Source: an uncultured Oscillospiraceae bacterium (GTDB lineage: Bacteria; Bacillota; Clostridia; Oscillospirales; Oscillospiraceae). Taken from it: a stretch of 7,600 bases of DNA. Of this stretch, positions 1-5,096 are shown piece after piece. Under the pieces are notes generated by a model. The model was given only the letters and a program-made list of their open reading frames with translations, was not told where the DNA came from and searched no databases. Made by a program: the position numbers and the translations under genes. Where the stretch lies: assembly GCA_905234005.1 (NCBI GenBank), contig CAJOFW010000085.1, positions 3,505-11,104 on the forward strand. The letters run 5' to 3'. Within the stretch, counting starts at the first letter, position 1, and each line of letters begins with the position of its first letter.

Positions 1-25
1 GAATATGCTTTCACCGGGTGATGAT

Positions 26-298
26 ATGTCAAAGGACGAAAGCAGGCTCCGGCGTCTGGCCGCGAGACTGGACATACAGCCGGAGGCGGCGTTTCACGCG
101 CCGCGTATCACGGTGTCCGGCAGCTCGAGCGTGCTCGTGGAGGGGCACCGGGGCCTTCTCGAGTACGCGCCCGGATACGTCGCCGCCGCCGGGGCCGGCT
201 GCCGCATCCTGATCCGGGGCGAGAATCTGCGCCTCGAGGCGATGGACGGCGGCGAGCTTGTCGTGAGCGGGCGTCTGTGGGCGGTGGAGCTCGAATGA
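26..298 (+). CDS. yqfC: Sporulation protein YqfC (YabP/YqfC family)
   Basis: Small protein of 90 residues from ATG 26, close to the roughly 93 residues of Bacillus subtilis YqfC. An in-frame ATG at 5 would add seven residues. I prefer 26 because GGTGAT lies just upstream of it and the protein then begins MSKDESRLRRL, a charged N-terminus followed by the family's body. The middle and C-terminus are a run of short beta-prone strands rich in Val, Gly and Leu (VSGSSSVLVEGHRGLLEY, then ILIRGENLRLEAMDGGELVVSG). This fits the YabP/YqfC family, whose members are expressed in sporulation; their molecular role is not well defined. No signal peptide or membrane segment is visible. The stop codon overlaps the start of yqfD (ATGA), so the two are translationally coupled. 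The assignment rests on sequence character together with the diagnostic neighbour yqfD. Confidence 0.85.
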   Translation: MSKDESRLRRLAARLDIQPEAAFHAPRITVSGSSSVLVEGHRGLLEYAPGYVAAAGAGCRILIRGENLRLEAMDGGELVVSGRLWAVELE

Positions 299-1518
299 AC
301 ATCGTGCGAAGAATCACCGGCTGGGCGGAGCTTTCGATCACCGGCGCGTCCCCGGCGGCGGCGCTTACGCTGCTCGCGGCGAGGGGCGTGCCCTTCTGGG
401 ACGTGACGCCGCCCGTCGATTTTAAGCTGACGCTTAAAACGCCCGCGCGCTGCGCCGAGCACGCCGCCGCCGTCGCCGCCTCCTCCGGCTGCGAGGCGGC
501 CGTCACGGCGTACCACGGCCTCCCGGCTCTTTGGCGCAAGGCGCGGCGGCGGCTTACGCTTCTCATCCCGCTCGCGGCGGCGGCGCTGGTGCTGGCGTGG
601 AGCCTTACACGCGTGTGGGAGATCACGATCACGGGAAACGAGACGATCCCGGACGGCGTCATCATGCAGGCCCTCGCCGCGTGCGGCGTGGAGATCGGCG
701 CGGACTGGACGTCGTTTTCGCCGGACGCCATCCGCAACGGCGTCATTCTCCGCGTCCCGGAGATACGCTGGATGACCGTGAAGATGACCGGCTGTCACGC
801 CGAGGTGATCGTCCGCGAAAAGCGGACGTATATCGAGCCGGTGGACGAGGATGAGCTTGTGAACATCGTCGCGGACAAGGCCGGGTTCATCACGGCCGTG
901 TACGCCAAACGGGGCACCGCCGTCGCCGAGGCCGGCCGCGTCTGTCTGCCGGGCGACGTCCTCATCGGCGGATGGGAGACGGGGCGGTTTTATGTGCAGG
1001 GCGCCGTGCGGGCCATCGGCTATGTGACGGCGCGGACGTGGTACGATATCACCGCCGCCGCCCCGGACACGGTGTATGTGAAGCGCCAAACCGGTGAGAC
1101 GACGACGCGGTACAGCCTGATTTTGGGGAAAATCCGCGTAAATCTGTACCCGGACGACAGCATATGCCCCGAAGGCTGTGATAAAATCACAACCGCGATA
1201 CCTCTCGCAAGGGCGGGCGTTTTCACGCTGCCGGTCGCGATCGAGCGGACGGTGATCTCCGCGTACGAGACCGAACCCCAGCCCGCGGCGGAGCTGCGGG
1301 AGGAGCTGGAGGCGCTTCTCATGGCGGAGCTGGAGGGCCGTATCGGCGACGACGGCGAGATCGTCTCGTGCGAATTCACCGCCTCGGCGGCGGACGGGAT
1401 GCTGTACGTGACGCTCCGCGCCGAGTGCGAGGAAAAAATCGGGAAGCCCGTCCCCCTCACGGACGGCGACCTCCGGGCCATACAGGCGAAAATGCCGACA
1501 ACCGCGGATAACGGATAA
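295..1518 (+). CDS. yqfD: Sporulation membrane protein YqfD
   Basis: Protein of 407 residues from ATG 295, which has GGAG at 286-289 and overlaps the yqfC stop. A GTG at 277 in the same frame would add six residues but has no better ribosome site. Residues 1-80 form a soluble N-terminal region. One transmembrane helix lies at about 87-106 (LTLLIPLAAAALVLAWSL), preceded by a basic stretch (RKARRR) that suggests the N-terminus is cytoplasmic. It is followed by VWEITITGNETIPDGVIMQAL, a POTRA/FtsQ-like start of the large extracytoplasmic domain. This layout and length are typical of the YqfD family, whose members are made in the mother cell during sporulation; the biochemical role is unknown. The C-terminus ends in a short tail (TTADNG) encoded by heptamer repeats. 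The next gene begins 33 nt downstream. Family identity is confident; function comes from the family only. Confidence 0.9.
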   Translation: MNIVRRITGWAELSITGASPAAALTLLAARGVPFWDVTPPVDFKLTLKTPARCAEHAAAVAASSGCEAAVTAYHGLPALWRKARRRLTLLIPLAAAALVLAWSLTRVWEITITGNETIPDGVIMQALAACGVEIGADWTSFSPDAIRNGVILRVPEIRWMTVKMTGCHAEVIVREKRTYIEPVDEDELVNIVADKAGFITAVYAKRGTAVAEAGRVCLPGDVLIGGWETGRFYVQGAVRAIGYVTARTWYDITAAAPDTVYVKRQTGETTTRYSLILGKIRVNLYPDDSICPEGCDKITTAIPLARAGVFTLPVAIERTVISAYETEPQPAAELREELEALLMAELEGRIGDDGEIVSCEFTASAADGMLYVTLRAECEEKIGKPVPLTDGDLRAIQAKMPTTADNG

Positions 1519-1526
1519 TCGGATAA
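1505..1526 (+). repeat. Three copies of heptamer CGGATAA across the yqfD stop
   Basis: CGGATAA occurs at 1505-1511, 1512-1518 and 1520-1526. The first two copies abut and the third follows after one T. The yqfD stop codon TAA (1516-1518) lies in the second copy, so gain or loss of a unit would change the reading frame of the last residues only. It is probably a small slippage product with little effect. Confidence 0.7.
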
Positions 1527-1551
1527 AAGCATAAAAAAGGACAACTGATAC

Positions 1552-1636
1552 ATGATCGAAAAAACCATGCAGATCGACCGGATGGAGAACGTCATCAGCG
1601 TGTTCGGCTCCTTCGACCAGAATCTGCGCATCATCC
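1552..1636 (+). pseudogene. phoH: Detached 5' end of phoH (frame-shifted N-terminus)
   Basis: From ATG 1552, with AAAGGA about 10 nt upstream (1536-1541), the frame reads MIEKTMQIDRMENVISVFGS followed by FDQNLRII. This is the standard N-terminus of bacterial PhoH; B. subtilis PhoH has a comparable stretch ending FGTQDQHLKML. After codon 28 (ATC, 1633-1635) homology leaves this frame and resumes in the +1 frame at VSNREDHLRIAGE (from 1637). Compared with B. subtilis PhoH as I recall it (HLKML, then EKDLNVNI, then VTRGE), about eight residues are absent at the junction. Restoring the frame needs 3n+2 nt, and a loss of 23 nt would account exactly for eight residues. The original frame stays open to 2466 only because the DNA is GC-rich, and its translation there is Arg/Gly-rich nonsense. 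The cause could be a real deletion or an assembly error. Confidence 0.75.
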
Positions 1637-2611
1637 GTGTCGAACCGGGAGGATCACCTCCGAATCGCGGGCGAGGCGGAGAACGTCATGCACGCGGAGA
1701 AGGCCATCGAGGGCCTTCTGTCCCTCGCCGCAAGAGGGGAGCCGATCGACGCGCAGAACGTGCGCTACATCATCTCCCTCGTCCGAACCGGCAACGAGGG
1801 CAAGATCGGGGAGCTTGCGCGGGGCGTCGTATGCGTCACGGCGAAGGGCAAGCCCATCAAGCCGAAGACCATCGGCCAGACGGACTACGTCGAGGCCATC
1901 CGCAAAAACACGATCACGCTCGGCGTCGGCCCGGCGGGCACGGGCAAGACGTATCTCGCCGTCGCCTGCGCGGTCGCGGCGTTCCGGGAGAAGAAGGTCA
2001 ACCGGATCGTCCTGACGCGGCCCGCCGTCGAGGCGGGGGAGCGTCTTGGCTTTCTGCCCGGCGACCTGCAGAGCAAGGTCGACCCGTACCTGCGGCCGCT
2101 GTACGACGCGCTGTTCGATATGCTCGGCGCGGAGACGTACAACAAATACCTCGAACGCGGCGACATCGAGGTGGCGCCGCTCGCGTATATGCGCGGCCGC
2201 ACGCTGGACGACAGCTTCATCATTCTGGACGAGGCGCAGAATACGAGCCGGGAGCAGATGAAGATGTTCCTGACACGTCTCGGCTTCGGCTCGAAGGTCG
2301 TGATCACCGGCGACGTGACGCAGATCGACCTGCCCGCCGACAAGATCTCCGGTCTCAAGGAGGCCATGCGTGTGCTCGAGGGCGTGGAGGACATCGCCAT
2401 CTGCCGCCTCACCGGGGCGGACGTCGTGCGCCATGTGCTCGTGCAGCGCATCATCGCGGCGTATGAGAAATACGACAGCAGCCGCAAAAAATCCCCGCCG
2501 GCCCAGTCCCACGCATCCCAGTCCCGCCCGGCCCAGTCCCAGCCGGACAGAAAGCCCGGCCCGGCCCGGGGCATCCCCTATCGCGGCGGGGTGCGGGGGA
2601 AGCGGTCATGA
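1637..2611 (+). CDS. phoH: PhoH family ATPase, N-terminus disrupted
   Basis: Body of a PhoH-like P-loop ATPase, 324 residues if read from GTG 1637. Walker A GPAGTGKT is at residues 98-105, followed by the PhoH signatures IVLTRPAVEAGERLGFLPGD and KVDPYLRPLYDAL. Walker B (FIILDEAQN) is at 194-202, then MKMFLTRLGFGSK and VVITGDVTQIDLP at about 209-233. All core motifs are intact. GTG 1637 has no convincing ribosome site, and ATG 1688 is another possible restart. The true start was probably ATG 1552 in another frame (see the 5' fragment), so as sequenced the first 28 codons and about eight junction residues are lost. That damages the small N-terminal domain but not the ATPase. PhoH proteins are linked to RNA metabolism and are often encoded next to ybeY. 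The tail after residue 280 is low-complexity Ser/Gln/Pro then basic, with a 15-bp tandem repeat. The stop overlaps the ybeY start (ATGA). Confidence 0.85.
   Translation: MSNREDHLRIAGEAENVMHAEKAIEGLLSLAARGEPIDAQNVRYIISLVRTGNEGKIGELARGVVCVTAKGKPIKPKTIGQTDYVEAIRKNTITLGVGPAGTGKTYLAVACAVAAFREKKVNRIVLTRPAVEAGERLGFLPGDLQSKVDPYLRPLYDALFDMLGAETYNKYLERGDIEVAPLAYMRGRTLDDSFIILDEAQNTSREQMKMFLTRLGFGSKVVITGDVTQIDLPADKISGLKEAMRVLEGVEDIAICRLTGADVVRHVLVQRIIAAYEKYDSSRKKSPPAQSHASQSRPAQSQPDRKPGPARGIPYRGGVRGKRS
1648..1661 (+). other. GGAGG/CCTCC hairpin containing a 16S rRNA 3'-end mimic
   Basis: GGAGG (1648-1652) and CCTCC (1657-1661) form a 5-bp stem with loop ATCA. The stretch GGATCACCTCC (1651-1661) is identical to the conserved 3' end of bacterial 16S rRNA, including the anti-Shine-Dalgarno CCTCC and the GAUCACCUCC element that Era's KH domain is known to bind. 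It lies inside phoH codons (Glu-Asp-His-Leu), 12-25 nt after the frame break and upstream of ybeY and era in the same likely transcript. Sequence identity is directly visible. Any regulatory role is inference, and coincidence is possible. Confidence 0.35.
2501..2545 (+). repeat. 15-bp tandem repeat (3 units) in the phoH tail
   Basis: Three imperfect units start at 2501, 2516 and 2531. Each contains CCCAGTCCC, at 2502-2510, 2517-2525 and 2532-2540. They encode the pentapeptides AQSHA, SQSRP and AQSQP at residues 289-303 of the GTG-numbered PhoH. The period is a multiple of three, so copy-number change would keep the frame. The repeat sits in the disordered tail after the conserved ATPase and is probably neutral to catalysis. 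Confidence 0.8.
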
Positions 2612-3081
2612 CGCGGCTGAGGCTGCGTCTGCGGTGCGAAAACGGCGTAAAATGTCCCCTGTCCCTGCGCCGCCGCATCCGCCGCGCCGTGATGACGACG
2701 CTGAGAGCCGAGGGCGTCGACGGCCCTTGCGAGATATCCGTCCTGCTCACGGACGACGGGGGCATTCACGCGCTCAACCGCGATTTTCGCGCTGTGGACA
2801 GGCCGACCGACGTGCTGTCCTTTCCGATGGGCGACGTCGATCCCCGCACCGGGCGGCTCCTGCTCGGGGATATGGCGCTGAACGTCGACCGCGCCGCCGC
2901 GCAGGGGGCGGAGTTCGGTCACGGCGCGGCGCATGAGATCAGCTACCTGACCGTGCACAGCGTGCTGCATCTTCTCGGCTACGACCACGTCGACGAGGGC
3001 GAGATGAAACGGGCCATGCGCGCCCGCGAAAAACACATCATGCAGATTCTGGAGCCGAACGGCATCCGGACAGAGGAATAG
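2608..3081 (+). CDS. ybeY: Endoribonuclease YbeY (rRNA maturation factor)
   Basis: Protein of 157 residues, the usual size for YbeY. The signature zinc site HSVLHLLGYDH is at residues 117-127, giving His117, His121 and His127 as metal ligands. Upstream are the family motifs ISVLLTDDGGIHALNRDFR (43-61) and RPTDVLSFPM (65-74), and LGDMALNVD (86-94). YbeY is a single-strand-specific metal-dependent endoribonuclease implicated in 16S rRNA 3'-end maturation and 70S quality control; it acts in the cytoplasm. The start is ATG 2608, overlapping the phoH stop, with GGGGA at 2596-2600 as ribosome site; the overlap implies coupling to phoH translation. The gene ends 6 nt before era, another 30S assembly factor that works on the same end of 16S rRNA. 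In many Firmicutes yqfF lies before ybeY, and dgkA and cdd lie between ybeY and era; none is present here. Confidence 0.96.
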   Translation: MTRLRLRLRCENGVKCPLSLRRRIRRAVMTTLRAEGVDGPCEISVLLTDDGGIHALNRDFRAVDRPTDVLSFPMGDVDPRTGRLLLGDMALNVDRAAAQGAEFGHGAAHEISYLTVHSVLHLLGYDHVDEGEMKRAMRAREKHIMQILEPNGIRTEE

Positions 3082-3087
3082 ACGCCT

Positions 3088-3990
3088 ATGATCACAAAAA
3101 CCGCCATGATCACGATCGCCGGCCGGCCGAACGTCGGCAAATCCACGCTCACAAACCGTCTCGTCGGCGAGAAGATCACGATCGTATCCCCCAAGCCGCA
3201 GACGACCCGCCGCCGCATCCTGGCCGTGACGACCCGGGGCGATACGCAGTTCGTCTTCGCCGACACGCCGGGCTTCCACCGGGCGAGGACAAAGCTTGGC
3301 GACTACATGGACAACGTCGTCCGCCAGTCCGTCGCGGACGTGGACGCCGTCGTCCTCATGGTCGAGCCGATCCCGAAGATCGGCCCGCAGGAGCAGGCGC
3401 TGATGGATCGCCTGCGGGAAAACAATATGCCCGCCGTGCTCGCGGTCAACAAGGCCGATACGCTTGAGGACAAGCGTGCGCTGCTGCCTGTGATCGCCGC
3501 GTACAGCGAGGCGTATAATTTTGAGGACATCGTGCCCATCTCCGCCCGCACCGGCGAGGGCGTGGAGGAGCTTCTGGACGTCCTCGAGAAATTCGCCGTG
3601 GAGGGGCCGCAGCTCTTCCCGGACGACTACATCTCCGACCAGCCGGAGAAGCAGATCTGCGCCGAGATCGTCCGCGAGAAGCTGCTTCTCACGCTCGACA
3701 AGGAGATCCCGCACGGCACCGCCGTCGTCGTCACGAAATTCGCCGAACGCGAGGACGCGGAGATCATCGACCTCGACGTGACAATCTACTGCGAGAAGCA
3801 GAGCCACAAGGGCATCATCATCGGCAGGCACGGCGCGATGCTCAAAAAGATCGGCGAGCTGTCCCGCCGGGACATCGAGCGCTTCATGGGCGCGAAGGTT
3901 TTCCTGCAGACCTGGGTCAAGGTCAAGGAGAACTGGCGCGACAGCGAGGCGCTGCTCCGAAACTTCGGCTTTGCGGACGACAGCTTCTGA
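3088..3990 (+). CDS. era: GTPase Era
   Basis: Protein of 300 residues, the normal length for Era. The N-terminal GTPase domain has G1 GRPNVGKS (12-19), switch I/G2 PQTTRRR (37-43), G3 DTPGF (59-63), G4 NKAD (121-124) and G5 SAR (152-154). The C-terminal KH domain carries GIIIGRHGAMLKKIG (242-256), ending with the conserved LQTWVKVKENWRDSEALLRN (273-292). Era binds the 3' end of 16S rRNA next to the anti-Shine-Dalgarno sequence and assists 30S subunit assembly; it is usually essential and membrane-associated at the cell periphery. ATG 3088 is chosen because AGAGGAA (3072-3078) sits about 9 nt upstream; an in-frame ATG at 3106 is a poorer start because it lies closer to the beta-strand leading into G1. 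The gene follows ybeY by 6 nt and is probably the last gene of the yqfC-era unit or continues into yqzL-recO. Every key residue is present. Confidence 0.97.
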   Translation: MITKTAMITIAGRPNVGKSTLTNRLVGEKITIVSPKPQTTRRRILAVTTRGDTQFVFADTPGFHRARTKLGDYMDNVVRQSVADVDAVVLMVEPIPKIGPQEQALMDRLRENNMPAVLAVNKADTLEDKRALLPVIAAYSEAYNFEDIVPISARTGEGVEELLDVLEKFAVEGPQLFPDDYISDQPEKQICAEIVREKLLLTLDKEIPHGTAVVVTKFAEREDAEIIDLDVTIYCEKQSHKGIIIGRHGAMLKKIGELSRRDIERFMGAKVFLQTWVKVKENWRDSEALLRNFGFADDSF

Positions 3991-4025
3991 AAACGTGCGG
4001 ACAACGGCAGCCGGAAAACGGCAAA

Positions 4026-4049
4026 ACGCCGAAATTATCCCATCGGCGT
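4026..4049 (+). repeat. Inverted repeat in the era-yqzL spacer
   Basis: ACGCCGA (4026-4032) and TCGGCGT (4043-4049) form a perfect 7-bp stem with a 10-nt loop, 36 nt after the era stop. A second palindrome, GCGTTATAACGC, follows at about 4054-4065. Neither is followed by a T-run, so a simple intrinsic terminator is unlikely. They could be mRNA-stabilising or processing structures. The rest of the spacer 3991-4089 shows no gene or clear promoter. Confidence 0.4.
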
Positions 4050-4089
4050 CCGGCGCGTTATAACGCCGCGCAGAACGTGGCACACTAAT

Positions 4090-4106
4090 CCCGCTGCCAT
4101 TGCGGG
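4090..4106 (+). promoter_or_regulatory. Hairpin overlapping the yqzL-like ribosome site
   Basis: CCCGC (4090-4094) can pair with GCGGG (4102-4106) across a 7-nt loop. The 3' arm overlaps GGGGTGA (4104-4110), the Shine-Dalgarno for GTG 4115, so folding would partly mask it. The stem is short and its effect is uncertain. Confidence 0.3.
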
Positions 4107-4114
4107 GTGATTGC

Positions 4115-4237
4115 GTGCAGGAAGGGCAGAGGCCGGAGCTTCTCTGGCAGTTGTTTTACGAGACAGGCGACCCGGTGTGCTGGATACTGTACCGGCGATC
4201 CGGGACGGAGCCGCGAAAGCGGGAGCGGGAGCGCTGA
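4115..4237 (+). CDS. yqzL: Small YqzL-like protein
   Basis: A 40-codon gene in the era-recO gap, starting at GTG 4115 with a strong ribosome site GGGGTGAT (4104-4111) 3-4 nt upstream. The product contains ELLWQLFYETGDPVCWILYR (residues 8-27). The pattern W-x-x-F-x-x-T-G-[DN]-x-x-x-[YW]-[LI]-L-Y-[KR] resembles the YqzL family, encoded between era and recO in Bacillus and many clostridia; B. subtilis YqzL, as I recall it, has WNVFSQTGNVDTYLLFK. The C-terminus is a short highly basic/acidic tail (EPRKRERER). No function is established for the family. Position and motif together make this a real gene; gene finders could miss it because of its length and GTG start. It ends 99 nt before recO. A longer overlapping reading frame at 4111-4383 is a shadow. 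Confidence 0.7.
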   Translation: MQEGQRPELLWQLFYETGDPVCWILYRRSGTEPRKRERER

Positions 4238-4279
4238 CCCCCGCCTCCCGGCGGCGGGCGGTACATAAACGATTTCAGG

Positions 4280-4331
4280 GAATATCCGTTCGACGAACGA
4301 ATATCCATTCGACGAAAACCCGATCGACGAA
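4280..4331 (+). repeat. Direct repeats (19-bp period) upstream of recO
   Basis: GAATATCCGTTCGACGAA (4280-4297) is repeated as GAATATCCATTCGACGAA (4299-4316) with one mismatch, and a diverged third unit ends in TCGACGAA at 4324-4331. The repeats fill the last 57 nt before the recO ATG, where no recognisable Shine-Dalgarno is present. All three units translate to similar hexapeptides (EYPFDE, EYPFDE, ENPIDE), the first in a different frame from the other two. They could be a protein-binding site, a slippage product, or a decayed coding remnant. Apart from this, 4238-4336 shows nothing else recognisable. Confidence 0.65.
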
Positions 4332-4336
4332 ATACG

Positions 4337-5080
4337 ATGTATTTGACGACAAACGGTCTCGTTCTGCGGGAGGCGCGGTATAAGGAAGCGGACAAGCTCC
4401 TCACGGTGCTGACGGCGGAGCGGGGCAAGCTCACGGTGAAGGTGCGCGGGGCGGTACGAAAGGGCAGCCGCATGGCCGCCGCGAGCCAGACGCTGTGCTA
4501 CTCCGAATTCACGCTGTTCGGCAGCCGGGGCCGCTGGACGGCGAACGAGGGCGCGTCCATAGAGCAGTTCCTCGGTCTGCGGGAGGATATCTCCCAGCTC
4601 GCCCTCGGGACGTATTTCGCGGAGCTTCTCGACACGGTCTGCGCCGAGGAGATGCCGGCGGAGCCGGCGCTGCGGCTGGCGCTGAACGCGCTGTACGCCC
4701 TGAGCCGGGGGATCTATACGCCCGAGCACGTCAAGGCCGTGTTCGAGCTGAAGCTCCTGTGTCTCGAGGGCTACCAGCCGGAGGCGGACGCCTGCGGCGT
4801 GTGCGGCCGGCCGGACATCGCGGAGCCGATGTTCTCGCCGGACGCGGGCATGGCGCACTGCCGCGCCTGCGACGCGGGGCAGGGCGGCTCGCTGCCCATG
4901 GACGCGGCGTCCCTCGCGGCCCTGCGGCACATCATCGCCGCGCCGCCGAAGCGGGCGTTCTCCTTCGCGCTGGCCGATGAATCGCGCGCAAGGCTTTCCC
5001 TCGTCGGCGAGACGTTCGTCCGCCGCCAGCTCGACCGGGGCTTCCGTTCGCTGGACTACTGGAAAAGCGTAAAAAACTGA
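4337..5080 (+). CDS. recO: DNA repair protein RecO
   Basis: Protein of 247 residues, typical for RecO. The N-terminal OB-fold begins TTNGLVLREARYKEADKLLTVLT (4-26) and continues GKLTVKVRGAVRKGSRMAAA (30-49), with the basic DNA-binding character of the family. A helical C-terminal domain carries a four-cysteine zinc site: Cys153 and Cys156 (CGVC) and Cys175 and Cys178 (CRAC). RecO anneals SSB-coated single strands and, with RecR, helps load RecA in recombinational repair. ATG 4337 is the only plausible start: no in-frame ATG, GTG or TTG lies between it and the yqzL stop in the same frame, and the protein then begins just as RecO homologues do. The absence of a clear Shine-Dalgarno is odd; GACGA (4326-4330) is at best weak. 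mutS2 follows after 16 nt, suggesting co-transcription. Confidence 0.95.
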   Translation: MYLTTNGLVLREARYKEADKLLTVLTAERGKLTVKVRGAVRKGSRMAAASQTLCYSEFTLFGSRGRWTANEGASIEQFLGLREDISQLALGTYFAELLDTVCAEEMPAEPALRLALNALYALSRGIYTPEHVKAVFELKLLCLEGYQPEADACGVCGRPDIAEPMFSPDAGMAHCRACDAGQGGSLPMDAASLAALRHIIAAPPKRAFSFALADESRARLSLVGETFVRRQLDRGFRSLDYWKSVKN

Positions 5081-5096
5081 AGCAGGAAATAAATAC

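Noticed and set aside
94..1089. 331-codon minus-strand open frame opposite yqfC and yqfD
   Set aside because: Shadow frame with Arg/His/Gly-rich translation; yqfC and yqfD on the other strand are recognisable families.
1633..1662. Programmed +1 ribosomal frameshift to join the two parts of phoH
   Set aside because: No slippery codon with an in-frame stop (as in prfB) is present, the SD-like GGAGG is downstream rather than upstream of the junction, and a +1 shift would still leave about eight conserved residues missing. A deletion explains the data better.
4026..4049. Intrinsic terminator after era
   Set aside because: The 7-bp stem has a 10-nt loop and no following T-run, so it is listed only as an inverted repeat.
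2578..4083. 501-codon open frame on the minus strand opposite ybeY and era
   Set aside because: It lies antisense to two genes with complete motifs. GC-rich codons rarely give stops on the opposite strand, and the translation is Asp/Arg/His-rich with no recognisable domain.
4308..4338. Possible promoter TTCGAC / TACGAT just before recO
   Set aside because: Spacing is 19 nt, the -35 is poor and the -10 overlaps the start codon. The apparent -35 belongs to the direct repeat.
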